From: Candidatus Methanomethylophilus sp. 1R26
GTDB lineage: Archaea; Thermoplasmatota; Thermoplasmata; Methanomassiliicoccales; Methanomethylophilaceae
Direction: 5' to 3'
DNA: 61,132 nt
Assembly: GCF_001481295.1 (NCBI RefSeq)
Contig: NZ_LOPS01000008.1
Span: 1-61,132 of the forward strand
Part shown: positions 19,020-28,170 of the stretch, piece by piece
Layout: every line of letters starts with the position of its first letter
Numbering within the stretch: the stretch's first letter is position 1
Translations under genes and position numbers: made by a program
The notes under the pieces: model-generated
What the model was told of the DNA's origin: nothing
Database searches by the model: none
The model's input: only the letters and a program-made list of their open reading frames with translations

Positions 19020-19622
19020 TCACGATAGGTACAGTTCCTTCTTCCCTTCCAGGAAATCTGCGAGGCTGATGTGTGTTATCCCGTCCCTCGACATATCGAA
19101 CGGGTCCATCGAGATCACATACTTGGGCGATGCGTCCCTCACCGAGGAGAACGCTCCGAACTCTCTTTCCACCATGGCCCCGTCGGCCAGGATGTACGCT
19201 ACCTGGATGAAGCATTTCTTCCCGTCCTTCACCGCCACGAAGTCGATCTCCCCGTTGTATTTCCTGCCGACGTACACCTTGTACCCTCTTCCCAGGAGCT
19301 CCAGGTACACCAGGTTCTCGAGGAAATACCCGTTCTGTATGTCAACAGTATTGGTCATGATGTACCTCAGCCCGTTATCCAATGCGTAGTTCTTGGGCTT
19401 AGAGGACATCACGGCCTTGCCGCTTATGTCGTAGATGCTGACCCTCTTCAGGAGGTAGGCCTCCTCCATGAGATCGAGGTAGCTGTGCACGGATTGGACG
19501 GAGACTTCAAACCCTTCTTTCTTCCTAAGGCAATCCGAGACGCTCTTGGCGGAGAAATCGTTGCCGCAGTTGGCGAGGGCATAGGCCGCCACCCTCCCGA
19601 ACTTGTCCATTGGTTCTGCCAA
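19020..19622 (-). pseudogene. C-terminal half of an AAA+/DUF4143 ATPase
   Basis: About 200 residues matching only the DUF4143 half of the AAA_14-DUF4143 family: LANCGNDFSAKSVSDCLRKK, SVQSVHSYLDLMEEAYLLKR, SKPKNYALDNGLRYIM, NGYFLENLVYLELLGRGYKV and YNGEIDFVAVKDGKKCFIQV. The last block is a PD-(D/E)xK-like fold remnant common in this family. The N-terminal P-loop ATPase domain (about 200 residues) is missing; the sequence upstream (19623-19818) has an in-frame stop three codons before the first possible start (TTG) and no P-loop. A remnant of a longer gene, though a stand-alone product cannot be excluded. Such genes are common and mobile in archaeal genomes. Confidence 0.75.
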
Positions 19623-19818
19623 GCGTTATTTTTGAATCTGGCACTTGCGAATGAAATATAGTTCGCATCTTTTCTTGCAGCAGATCCGCGCCTTGTACTG
19701 TCTGCCCTTTTCCTCCTCCGAGGAAAGGCTGAAAATCAGCATGGAAATGTGCTTTGATAAAATCAGAAAAATTCCTGATTTATCAAAGTCAGTTTCCCTT
19801 CCGCACCCTTTCGCTCCC

Positions 19819-21216
19819 TCACAGCAAATCCGCCAGGAACCTCGACAGGAACGTCTTGAACCTCTGGATCAGGTTCCTGCTCCTGTACATCTCCATCGTG
19901 TACAGGGTGCATCTCTCCAGGTCCTTCTCGAACGCCTTCTCCATATCGGCGGCCATCTCCTCCGAGTAGACCATCGCGTTGCATTCAAAGTTCAGGTTCA
20001 TGCTGCGGGGGTCCATGTTGGCCGAGCCCACGGAGCACCAGTACCCGTCTCCGACGGCGGTCTTGGCATGGATGAACCCGTTGTGATACTCGTAGACCTT
20101 CACCCCGGCGTCCATCAGCCTGCTGGCCGAGAAACGGTTCCCCCAGTAGACGAACATGTGGTCGCCGATGTCCGGGATTATGACCCTGACGTCGGCGCCT
20201 TCCAGCGCCCTCAGGCGCAGCAGGTATACGAGGGGCTCGCTCGGCCCGAGATAAGGCGTGGTGATCCATATCCTCCGGCGGCAGGCGTCCGCGATCGAGA
20301 CGTACTGCATATGGATGGAGTTGGTCCCGGGCGCATCCGGCCCCCCGCTGGTGAGCTGCACGGTGACATTCCCCGCCTTCTCCCCGCGGTAGAAGGATTC
20401 GTCGCATACCAGGTCCTCGCGCGAAGCATACCTCCAATCCTGGAGCACAACGCGCGTGTAGAAGTCCGCCGCCGGGCCCCGGATCCTGACGGCGGCATCC
20501 CTCCAGTATCCGAACTTCCCCTTCCCGAGGTACTCGTCGCCGATGTTGTACCCGCTCACGAACACGGTCTCCCCGTCGATGACCGCGATCTTCCGGTGGT
20601 TGCGGTTGTTCTTCTTGGCGCTCAGCAGGAGGGTGATGATCCGATGGAAGGTCGCTACCTTCCCGCCGGCCGCCCTGAGCTCCTTCACCAAGTCGCGCGG
20701 GAGGTTGCGGGTGCCGATCTCGTCTACCAGCAGGCGGACGGCCAGGCCCGCCCTGGCGCGGTCGATGAGGATCTGCAGGAGCTTCCTCCCGGTCCCGTCC
20801 TTCCTCACGATGTAGTACTCGGCGAGGATGCTCTTCTCCGCGCCTTCCATGCTGCGGAAGAGGTCGTTGAAGAACTCCTCCGACTCGGAATAGTAATTGA
20901 CAGCGTTCCCGCCGACCGCCGGGGCGCCTCCGGACCGGCGGAGCGCTTCCGACACCCGCAGCGCCTCTCCTTCCAGGCCGCTGCCGTAGTCGGCGACATC
21001 CTCCCTTTCCTTGGCCTCGATGTCCCTCTTGCGCCGGAAGGCCCAGCGGGAATAGAACGTCTGCCCGAACATGAGGTACAGGACGAAACCGGCCAGCGGG
21101 ACCGCGGCCATCAGCACCGCCCAGAGGACGAGGGCCTGGGGATTGTAGCGTTCGGCGTACATCGCGGAGATTATGAAGATCGCGTTGAGCGCCGTGACGA
21201 TCAGGAGCCACTCCAT
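19819..21216 (-). CDS. cls: Cardiolipin synthase-type phospholipase D enzyme
   Basis: 465 residues. Two N-terminal membrane helices (MEWLLIVTALNAIFIISAMY and ALVLWAVLMAAVPLAGFVLY), then two HKD motifs: NHRKIAVIDGETVFVSGYNI and IHAKTAVGDGYWCSVGSANM. These are the catalytic His-Lys-Asp sets of the phospholipase D superfamily. In archaea such enzymes make dimeric glycerol phospholipids (archaeal cardiolipin) from two phosphatidylglycerol-type lipids. The length fits bacterial ClsA/ClsB. The start ATG 21214-21216 keeps the first helix. Divergent from the next gene with a shared AT-rich gap. Confidence 0.92.
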   Translation of the reverse strand: MEWLLIVTALNAIFIISAMYAERYNPQALVLWAVLMAAVPLAGFVLYLMFGQTFYSRWAFRRKRDIEAKEREDVADYGSGLEGEALRVSEALRRSGGAPAVGGNAVNYYSESEEFFNDLFRSMEGAEKSILAEYYIVRKDGTGRKLLQILIDRARAGLAVRLLVDEIGTRNLPRDLVKELRAAGGKVATFHRIITLLLSAKKNNRNHRKIAVIDGETVFVSGYNIGDEYLGKGKFGYWRDAAVRIRGPAADFYTRVVLQDWRYASREDLVCDESFYRGEKAGNVTVQLTSGGPDAPGTNSIHMQYVSIADACRRRIWITTPYLGPSEPLVYLLRLRALEGADVRVIIPDIGDHMFVYWGNRFSASRLMDAGVKVYEYHNGFIHAKTAVGDGYWCSVGSANMDPRSMNLNFECNAMVYSEEMAADMEKAFEKDLERCTLYTMEMYRSRNLIQRFKTFLSRFLADLL

Positions 21217-21345
21217 AGAAATCGGTAGTGGAAGGACGGAACGGACGTAAAATCATTGCCGACAGGCAAGGACTGACATCAGAGCCTGATAATACATTCC
21301 GGCAGCCAATCTAATCCATAGGTCGCCGTTTTATTACATATTTCT
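21217..21345. promoter_or_regulatory. Divergent promoter region of cls and the HEPN-like gene
   Basis: AT-rich between the two starts; on the plus strand TTTATTACATATTTC at about 21,329-21,343 and TTATACATATC at about 21,386-21,396 are TATA-like. The second would favour an internal start at ATG 21,400 for the plus-strand gene. Confidence 0.35.
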
Positions 21346-22104
21346 ATGTATTTTATTTCGGAACCACTTATAGACGATGGCGATTATACATATCACACGA
21401 TGAGGGACGTCCTCTCTGAGATCGGCAGGCTCAGGGGGTCGGAGGGGTTCCGCGCCTACTCCGACATCCGGGCCGTGGAATCGTACTTCAGAATGACCCA
21501 GGAGAAATGCCGTGCGCTCATCCGCGAGCTTGACGATGTCTCCTCCCGCCCGCCCGAATGGTGGAGGAGCTACGAGATCGTGGAGGAAGAGTCCCTCGAG
21601 CTGTCCCAGGCCCTGACGGACTTCCTGTCCCGCATGTACTTCTGCAAGAACCATGCCTCGGCCTGCGCCGGCCGCTACAAGCTGGAAAGCGAATACCGCG
21701 CTATCAGGAAGAAGTATTTCGGCGAGGAGGCGGCCGTCATCATCGGCCTGCGGAACTACACGGTCCATGTGGACATGGCCCCGCTCGTTGTAGGCCCCGG
21801 CGGGAGGCCGGTGTTCACCGACCGGTGCCGCAAGAACCCCATCTGGAGCGCGAAGGAAAGAAAGATCCTGAAGAAGGCCGACCCCAGGGAGCTCATCGAG
21901 ACGTACGGGGAGCAGATGGAATGCGTTTACTCCGAGTTCGGCGAGGCCCTTGCCGAGGCGATCAGGCCCAAGATGAAGGAATGCCGGCGGGAGATCAGGG
22001 GCTTCAACAGCTGGGCAGGGTCCGAGAGATGGTCCGCTACGAATCACCTTGGGGCACCGGAAGGCCGCGAAGAGTGCCTCACACTCGACACCGCGATGCC
22101 CTAG
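21346..22104 (+). CDS. Helical protein with a HEPN-like RNxxxH motif
   Basis: 252 residues from ATG 21346, or 234 from ATG 21400 (MRDVLSEIGRLRGSEGF). Mostly helical with no close family recognised. Residues VIIGLRNYTVHVDMAPLV contain R-N-x3-H, which fits the R-[polar]-x4-6-H signature of HEPN ribonuclease domains and its usual position at a helix end, but the match is short. It ends at TAG 22102-22104, the only bona fide-looking TAG terminator in the window. The frame stays open past the TAG and is in register with the Fe-S protein gene from about 22,195, but this is probably incidental because the latter has its own start and a frameshift. Function unknown. Confidence 0.55.
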   Translation: MYFISEPLIDDGDYTYHTMRDVLSEIGRLRGSEGFRAYSDIRAVESYFRMTQEKCRALIRELDDVSSRPPEWWRSYEIVEEESLELSQALTDFLSRMYFCKNHASACAGRYKLESEYRAIRKKYFGEEAAVIIGLRNYTVHVDMAPLVVGPGGRPVFTDRCRKNPIWSAKERKILKKADPRELIETYGEQMECVYSEFGEALAEAIRPKMKECRREIRGFNSWAGSERWSATNHLGAPEGREECLTLDTAMP

Positions 22105-22138
22105 GAAGGATTATCCGTCCCCTCTGCGATTCATCTTC

Positions 22139-22935
22139 ATGGACCGGGAGGAGGCCTACGGGCTGCTATCGGCCGCCGCGGACGCGCGGAGAGATCAGAG
22201 GAGAACCGCATCCCCGGATCGTGGGAGCGGATGTTCGAGCGCCCCGTCTTCGCCTTCGGAAGCGCGGACGATCCCCTTTTCGATGCGCTGAAGGACCCGA
22301 AGTGCGTCGGGCCGGAGCACATGTCCCCGAAAGAATGGATGCCGGGCGCGAAGACCGTCATCGTCATGTTCTTCCCCATGTCCGACAAGGTGAGGGAGAG
22401 CAACGCTTCCGGGGATTTCCCGTCGCGCGAATGGGCGTGCGCCCGCAGGGAAGGGCAGGCGTTCATCGCGAAAGCGGCCGCGGGCCTGGTATCGGACATC
22501 AAAAAAGCAGGCTACAGCGCCATGTCCCCCGAGCAGGACCCGAGGTTCAGATGGACCGCGCCGACGGTGTCCAACTGGTCGCTGAGGCACTGCGCGTACA
22601 TATGCGGCCTGGGAACCTTCGGGATGTCCAAGAACCTCATCACCGAAGCAGGGTGCGCCGGGCGCCTGTGCAGCGTCCTGACGGATGCGGAGATCCCGCC
22701 GACGCCCCGCCGCTATTCCGGCCTGTACGATTGGTGCATCAAATGCGGGGCGTGCGCCCGCGCCTGCCCCGTGTCGGCCATCGATCCAAAGGCCCCTATG
22801 GGGAAGAACAAAAATGACGCTGTCTGCAGTGCCCGTCTGAAAGAGGCGCAGATCGCCTGCGGAAGCCCCTCGGAAGTCGGATGCGGGAAGTGCCAGACCG
22901 GCGTTCCCTGCTCGCGCGGAAGGCCCCGGCGCTGA
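22139..22935 (+). CDS. Epoxyqueuosine reductase-like iron-sulfur protein (one frameshift)
   Basis: From ATG 22139: MDREEAYGLLSAAADA, then after a frame shift near 22185-22195 ERSEENRIPGSWERMFERPV and on. Blocks include GAKTVIVMFFPMSD, ICGLGTFGMSKNLITEAGCA, a 4Fe-4S motif CIKCGACARACPVSAID and a further cysteine cluster CGSPSEVGCGKCQTGVPC. These place it in the QueG-related reductase family, which transfers electrons through Fe-S clusters to a corrinoid cofactor. Relatives without QueG function occur in anaerobes, so the substrate is unknown. The C-terminal HEAT repeats of QueG are absent. The frameshift is likely a sequence error. Confidence 0.75.
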
Positions 22936-23125
22936 TAGCAGGCATCCATCGAGTGCACCGCTAAGACCCCGTTCGGAATATAAACGGAAAAGTTAGCGCG
23001 AAACATAGAACTTAGGTACGAAGCCATCAGATTGAAACAGACTGTCTTCCGGTGTTGCGCCTCTGGGCCGAATACTGCATCTAATAAGTTTATTTATTAA
23101 TCTCATTGTGAATTCATTGTAGGAA
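22936..23125. promoter_or_regulatory. AT-rich intergenic region before the unknown two-gene unit
   Basis: 190 nt in which base composition changes from GC-rich to AT-rich. TTTATTTATTAATC at about 23,088-23,101 is a strong TATA-like element 25 nt or so before the ATG at 23,126, suggesting a short leader. No other feature seen. Confidence 0.4.
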
Positions 23126-24163
23126 ATGGCCAAGATTCCGAGAACAAGAGACGATTTCATCCTATTACTGGATTCGACATTCAGAGAAACCTCTGCCTCG
23201 GATTTCAGACACAGCACTCTCAAGGCATATTATGTTGAGAGCAACCTGAACCCGAACATTCCCCCTGCCATGGGCTCCTCTTTCTCAGAATGGAGACTTT
23301 TGGAAGGCAGTTGGTATATCTGTTCAGATGCCCGCGGGAACTGGATCATCATCGATACGTACGACAAGCGCGTCTGGGTCTTATATTCGCTATCAATTGT
23401 TGATATTGCAGACAGGGCCATCTCCAAATGGATCAGTAACAACGTCGGTCTGGATAATTGCTGGTTCTCGAAGAGAAATCTGGAATCAATAGGAAAGATC
23501 AACGGATTGAAAGAACGCGGCATCGGACTGAAATACCGCAATATAGCAAGCCAGGCCGAAGATCCCTTCGGATTCAGCCTGAAGGCATGGTACGGTAACG
23601 GCGCTAATAAGGACATAGAGGATCTTTTCGATAAGCTGAAACGTGATTTCTCCACGAAAAGTATCCGCTGGAGTTGCATCGAAAACGGCAACACCTCGAT
23701 GAAACTGGAATGGTACAATTACGGTAAGGTTACCGTCAATTACCTAGAAGACGCAGAAGATACGCTTCATCTAATTTCATCTACCCTTGAAAAATATCAT
23801 TCTGCGCTGAAAGATGGAGAGAAGGCGAGAGACGAACACAAGTATGCATTCGAGTTTACTTTTACCCAGAAGATCGATCTAGAAGGATATTCCGCTGCCC
23901 TCTCGAAAGGAAACTCGAAACTGAAACTTTGGATGACGGAAATTGATTCACAACCGGACTTCAAACGGTTCGCAGGAATCGATCTTCATAACCTCGACCG
24001 CGTCATTCTGGATATGGGCGAAAAATACGCGTACATGAACGTCCCGGGAAAAGGATGTGTCAATGCGGCGCCCAGGTTCGCAGCTGTTCAGGGAGAGAAC
24101 GCCTGCGGCAATGTCGATATCATGTATGAGGGGAGGGAGATCTTTGACCTCAGACAATATTGA
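23126..24163 (+). CDS. Unknown protein, first gene of an AT-rich pair
   Basis: 345 residues (MAKIPRTRDDFILLLDSTFR). No known domain recognised. Rich in aromatic and polar residues, with a beta-rich N-terminal region (WRLLEGSWYICSDARGNWII, IDTYDKRVWVLYSLS) and a helical middle. No signal peptide or membrane helix. Codon choice is clearly more AT-rich than in neighbouring housekeeping genes (ATA, TTA, AAA and AAT used freely), so this is probably transferred DNA. Its 3' end overlaps the start of the next gene by 20 nt, so the two are co-translated. It may be part of a defence or mobile-element module, but nothing in the sequence shows this directly. Confidence 0.7.
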   Translation: MAKIPRTRDDFILLLDSTFRETSASDFRHSTLKAYYVESNLNPNIPPAMGSSFSEWRLLEGSWYICSDARGNWIIIDTYDKRVWVLYSLSIVDIADRAISKWISNNVGLDNCWFSKRNLESIGKINGLKERGIGLKYRNIASQAEDPFGFSLKAWYGNGANKDIEDLFDKLKRDFSTKSIRWSCIENGNTSMKLEWYNYGKVTVNYLEDAEDTLHLISSTLEKYHSALKDGEKARDEHKYAFEFTFTQKIDLEGYSAALSKGNSKLKLWMTEIDSQPDFKRFAGIDLHNLDRVILDMGEKYAYMNVPGKGCVNAAPRFAAVQGENACGNVDIMYEGREIFDLRQY

Positions 24164-24989
24164 AAGCGTCAATGATCTCGAGAAGATGAAACTTTGGCAA
24201 AGGACGCTCTATTTATTTGGAAAATATCAAAATTTTGAAGGACCCTTTTACAAGGCCGGATATTCTGAGTATAAAATTTGCCAGCGCATAATGCGGAAGA
24301 AGGAAATCTATTGTGCTCCGGACATCATCGCTCATACTGATGATAAAAAATGGCTGGTTATGGAACTCACAACCGATCCTAACGCAGACAAGATTTCTCA
24401 GGTGAAAAAATACGAGAACATCACTTCAGATGATGTCGGACATCTTGCTATGAATGTTGATGGTAAACAGAGCATCATTGTCTCGAGTTACCATGAACTG
24501 GATGTTACATGCGCCCAGATTGTTGTTTCTGATAATCTGTTGACAAAAAACACTGATTCAATAACAGATAGAAAACTTGCCGAAAATCTGGATTCAGCGA
24601 AAGGCATTGATTTAACCAAAACTCCTTCCAGTTCTTTCCTAATTCTCCCAGAATCCAGTCAGTTCGAGATCAGAACGTCTCTATTAGTATCGATTCAACA
24701 GATGCTGATGGAAAAAGGCAGTCACAAATCTGTTGAGTCACTCATTGAAGAAGGGCTCGATTTTATCTCCGGTTCTGTGTCAGCAGTAGAGAAGAAGAGT
24801 TTGGCATCTAATGTCAGAATTGCTCTGAAAGACCTTGGTAAAGAATTGCGTGAGTATGTATCATTCGAAAATGACATTCTTACCGTTAACAAAAACACCT
24901 CAAATGCCCTCGAATCGATTATGAAAAAACTAAAGACATGGCAACACAACACTAAAAACTCAAAGCAGACAACATTGCAGGTCGATTGA
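24144..24989 (+). CDS. Unknown protein with a possible PD-(D/E)xK-like core, second gene of the AT-rich pair
   Basis: 281 residues from TTG 24144, preceded by GGGGAGGGAG 4-13 nt upstream, the best ribosome-binding match; longer in-frame starts exist. Residues 58-90 (APDIIAHTDDKKW then LVMELTTDPNADKISQVKKY) have the spacing of an Asp...Glu-x-x nuclease core with downstream Lys and Gln, but the third catalytic Lys is Thr (Asp60, Glu74, Thr76), so this assignment is tentative. A C-terminal helical region (VESLIEEGLDFISGSVSAVE) follows. AT-rich codon use as in the first gene. Ends with TGA 24987-24989. No close family recognised. Confidence 0.62.
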   Translation: MTSDNIESVNDLEKMKLWQRTLYLFGKYQNFEGPFYKAGYSEYKICQRIMRKKEIYCAPDIIAHTDDKKWLVMELTTDPNADKISQVKKYENITSDDVGHLAMNVDGKQSIIVSSYHELDVTCAQIVVSDNLLTKNTDSITDRKLAENLDSAKGIDLTKTPSSSFLILPESSQFEIRTSLLVSIQQMLMEKGSHKSVESLIEEGLDFISGSVSAVEKKSLASNVRIALKDLGKELREYVSFENDILTVNKNTSNALESIMKKLKTWQHNTKNSKQTTLQVD

Positions 24990-25102
24990 GTTTCAATTCA
25001 ACTTAAATGTCCGCAATAATCGGACCATATCCAGCTGTTGCTCTTCTTTCGTCCTTCTCCAAACCGCCTTAAAGAGCGGGGATACCGTCCCCGCTCCGGG
25101 CC

Positions 25103-25780
25103 TCAGGCCCAGCTGAAGTTTGATTTCCCGGCGCCGAGCTCGAAGTCTACCTTGGCGATCCCGGTATCTATCTCGGAGAACATGCCGCCGGAGGGCTTCG
25201 CCAGGACCTTCCCGCTCTCTTTCAGCTCGAAGAAGAAGTTCTGCTTGTTCATGGCAGTGGGCGCCTTCATGGCCGCCTCCACTCCGTCTTTGAACCACTG
25301 GGGGGAATCCGCGGAAAGATTGGAGACCTTCTCGGCTAGTTTGGATTTGTGGTCCTCGCCGCTCTCCGCCCCGTGGCCGATGACGACGGTAAGGCCGTAC
25401 TTCATGCCATCGGGGACATGCTTGAGCACTTCCTTCTTGTTGACCATGGCCGCCCAGCAGGTGTTGAGGCCGATTGACTGAGCATAGAGGACCAGCCTCT
25501 CTCCCCAGTACCCGCAGTCCGACTCGAGCGTCCCGCTCTCCTTCCCGGCGAGGACGATATAATCGGTCGCGCCGCCGAAGTGGCCTTTCATACCGAACTT
25601 CTGTATCCCGGCAGGGTCGCCGGCGACCAGGACGAAGGAAAGCCCTGTCTCGGAGTTGATCTCAGCGATCGCATCCCCGATCTTCTTCCTGTCCTCTTCA
25701 TTGAGGCCGGAAGAATATTTCCTGACTGAATGGCGCTCAGGAACCATCGCTTTAAGCTGCGCATCGTCGAAAACCGACAT
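25103..25780 (-). CDS. Nitroreductase-family flavoprotein
   Basis: 225 residues: MSVFDDAQLKAMVPERHSVR (the Arg-His-Ser-x-Arg FMN-phosphate motif near the N-terminus), GHFGGATDYIVLAGKES, YWGERLVLYAQSIGLNTCWA and MKYGLTVVIGHGAESGEDHK, then MKAPTAMNKQNFFFELKES. These match the putative TM-nitroreductase branch, in which the two halves of a nitroreductase fold occur in one chain. Enzymes of this family reduce nitro compounds, quinones or flavins with NAD(P)H; the substrate is not predictable. Start ATG 25778-25780 follows an AT-rich promoter-like gap. Confidence 0.87.
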   Translation of the reverse strand: MSVFDDAQLKAMVPERHSVRKYSSGLNEEDRKKIGDAIAEINSETGLSFVLVAGDPAGIQKFGMKGHFGGATDYIVLAGKESGTLESDCGYWGERLVLYAQSIGLNTCWAAMVNKKEVLKHVPDGMKYGLTVVIGHGAESGEDHKSKLAEKVSNLSADSPQWFKDGVEAAMKAPTAMNKQNFFFELKESGKVLAKPSGGMFSEIDTGIAKVDFELGAGKSNFSWA

Positions 25781-25900
25781 GAAATTTGAACTGTTATAAC
25801 TTCTATAATATATTTTCTATAAGGCAAAAATAGGTGCAATAGGAAGGATTGAGCCGTGCGCCCGCTGCAGGCTGCGTTGTCCGCAGTCTGCGGCAGCCGC

Positions 25901-27135
25901 TCAGTACCTGTTGTCGAAGATCCTGTGGGACTTCTTCTCGCTCCTCGGCAAGTCCCCGATCCTCACCGCCTTGGGCGTGATCGTCGGGCCGACAACGGCC
26001 TTGAACCTCTCGAGGACCTGCTTCTCGACCTCAGGCCATTTCTCCTGGGGCAGAGGGGTCTCGAAGAACAGGGTGAGGATGTCCTTTCCGTTCAGGTGGT
26101 CGATCATGACCTGATACTCCGAGCTCGCATCGGGCACCGAGGCGAGGACCTCCTCGAACTGCGCGGGGAACATGTTGACGCCCTTGACCTTGATCATGTC
26201 GTCGGTCCTGCCGGTAATGATGTCGATCCTCGGATAGCGGGAACCGCAGGGGCAGGGCCCGGTGAGGATCCTGGTTAGGTCGTGGGTGCGGTAGCGGATG
26301 AGCGGCGCTCCCTCTTTCCTGAGGGTGGTTATGACCAGTTCCCCCACGGTTCCGTCCGGTACGTTCTTCAGCGTCTTCGGGTCGATGACCTCGAAGTAGA
26401 GGTAATCGTCCCACATGTGAATGCCGTTCTTGTAGGAGCAGCTGATGCCTATCCCGGGGCCGTAGATCTCGGTCAGGCCGTAGACGTCGTAGAGCTCCAG
26501 GCCGAGGGTGTCGGCGATGCGGTCGCGCATCTTGTCACCCCAGCGCTCGGACCCGATGATGCCCTTCCTGAGGCATATCTTGTTCTTCAGGTTCCTCTGG
26601 GCGACCTGCTCGGCGAGGAGAAGCGCATAGGACGAGGTGGCGCAGAGGACGGTAGTCTTCAGGTCCTGCATCATGCGGAGCTGCTTCTCGGTGTTCCCGG
26701 GCCCCATGGGGACGACCATGGCCCCGAGCCTCTCGCTCCCGCCTGGAATCCGATGCCTGCGGTCCACAGGCCGTACCCTGGGGTGATCTGCACCCTGTCC
26801 ATCTCTGTGACCCCGGCCATGCGGTAGCAGCGCTCGAACATGGTCGCCCAGTCCTCGACGTCCTTCCTGGTGTAGGGTATGATCACCGGGGTCCCGGTGG
26901 TGCCGGATGAGGAATGGATCCTGACGATTTCCTTCTCCGGAACGGCCATAAGGCCGAGCGGGTAGGCCTCGCGCAGATCCCCCTTGTCAGTGAACGGGAG
27001 GGTCTCGAAATCCTCCTGGGTCTTGATCTTGGTCAGGTCGATGTCCTTGAACTTGCGAGCGTAGAAGGGGCTCTTCTCTTTGATGGTAGAGAGCTCGCGG
27101 GAGATCACCTCGGCCTGATAATCAGTCATCCTCAT
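25901..27135 (-). CDS. paaK: Phenylacetate-CoA ligase family enzyme (one frameshift)
   Basis: About 412 residues. MRMTDYQAEVISRELSTIKE, the adenylate-forming P-loop IHSSSGTTGTPVIIPYTRKD, TPGYGLWTAGIGFQ, then after the shift ERLGAMVVPMGPGNTEKQL, VYGLTEIYGPGIGISC, LTRILTGPCPCGSRYPRIDI and GRTDDMIKVKGVNMFPAQFE. These are the hallmarks of PaaK, which activates aryl acids to CoA thioesters with ATP. In methanogenic archaea such genes may serve aromatic amino acid synthesis from aryl acids (inference). The frame breaks near 26740, where TTC CAG lacks one base before the GGGAGCGAGAGG. TGA ends at 25901-25903. Confidence 0.88.
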
Positions 27136-27447
27136 GACAGCACGTTCCTATATGCCAGTGAGGCTCACGACATATATATGTTTAAGCAAAAACAAGCAAG
27201 AATGAATTTTTTAGCACATAGGAAAAACAGAACCGATGCTCCGGCACCTGCTGCGGACCGGGATCTCCATCGAATTCAGAGGCTGCTATGCCCTCGGAAC
27301 AGCAGCATCAGCGGCCTATCCGTTGAATAATAACACAGAAAACGGCAGACATAACGCAGCGGTGCCCAAACCTCATCAAAACCCACTGCGAACCGTCGCC
27401 TGGCACATCAAGAAAATATCTATGCCCGGCGCATCCTGGAGCGCGGA
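27136..27447. other. Gap of about 310 nt with no recognised gene
   Basis: Promoter-like AT-rich sequence at 27,160-27,225 (ACATATATATGTTTAAG, a 12-bp palindrome ACATATATATGT at about 27,171-27,182) belongs to the paaK-like gene on the minus strand. The rest, to 27,447, has no frame of note, no repeat and no RNA match. Confidence 0.4.
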
Positions 27448-28170
27448 TCAGATCTTCTCGAGAATTTCCTTGGCCTCGGCGTTCCCGCGCATGGAGGCCT
27501 TCTTCAGCCATTTCCTGGCGTTGTTCTGGCTCTTCACCATCCCCTCTCCCGAGAGGGACAGCTTGCCGAGCCACAGGAGGGCCTTGTCGTCGTTGTCCTT
27601 GGAGGCCCGGAAGAACAGCTTGGCCGCCCTGTCCGGGTTCTTCGGCATCCCCCGCCCTTCGTAGGCCATGATCCCCAGCCTGACCAGGGCCGGATCATAA
27701 TCCTTGCCAGCGCATTTCTCGTACAGTTCCAGCGCCTTGGGGAGGTTCTGCTCCGTCCCTCTCCCTTCCTCGTAGATCACTCCGAGCCGGTACGCCGCCG
27801 GGACGCTCCCGCCCTCGTACGCTTTCGTATACCAGAGGATCGCCTTCCCCCAGTCCTGCTCCACGCCGAGCCCGTCGGAGTACATGTGGGCAAGGTTGAA
27901 CATCGATTGGACCCATCCGCTCTCAGCGGAATGGGTGTACATGCGCACCGCCTCGTCGAGATTGGCGTTGGTGCCCTCGGCGTGCACCAGCATGTAGGCC
28001 GCGTTGCATTCGCCCTCGGGATCCCCCAGCCCCGCGGCCATGTCGAACCATTGGAAGGCGCGGTCGAGGTCGCGGTTGACCCCGTCGCCCTTGTAGTAAT
28101 AATAGCCCATGGCGCACTGGGCCCTCGGGTCCCCCGAGGACGCCCTGTCCATGACCTCCCTCAGTCCCAT
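27448..28170 (-). CDS. Sel1-repeat protein
   Basis: 240 residues from ATG 28168-28170 (MGLREVMDRASSGDPRAQCA). Six Sel1 repeats can be followed: AMGYYYYKGDGV, AAYMLVHAEGTN, LAHMYSDGLGVE, LGVIYEEGRGTE, LGIMAYEGRGMP and LGKLSLSGEGMV, ending with RKWLKKASMRGNAEAKEILE. No signal peptide, so probably cytosolic. The ATG overlaps the TAA of the upstream Sel1 gene (CATTA on the plus strand), so the two are coupled. Intact. Confidence 0.85.
   Translation of the reverse strand: MGLREVMDRASSGDPRAQCAMGYYYYKGDGVNRDLDRAFQWFDMAAGLGDPEGECNAAYMLVHAEGTNANLDEAVRMYTHSAESGWVQSMFNLAHMYSDGLGVEQDWGKAILWYTKAYEGGSVPAAYRLGVIYEEGRGTEQNLPKALELYEKCAGKDYDPALVRLGIMAYEGRGMPKNPDRAAKLFFRASKDNDDKALLWLGKLSLSGEGMVKSQNNARKWLKKASMRGNAEAKEILEKI

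Noticed and set aside
22102-22230. Amber read-through joining the HEPN-like gene to the Fe-S protein gene
   Set aside because: The Fe-S gene has its own ATG at 22139 and a frameshift near 22190; the shared register is most likely coincidence.
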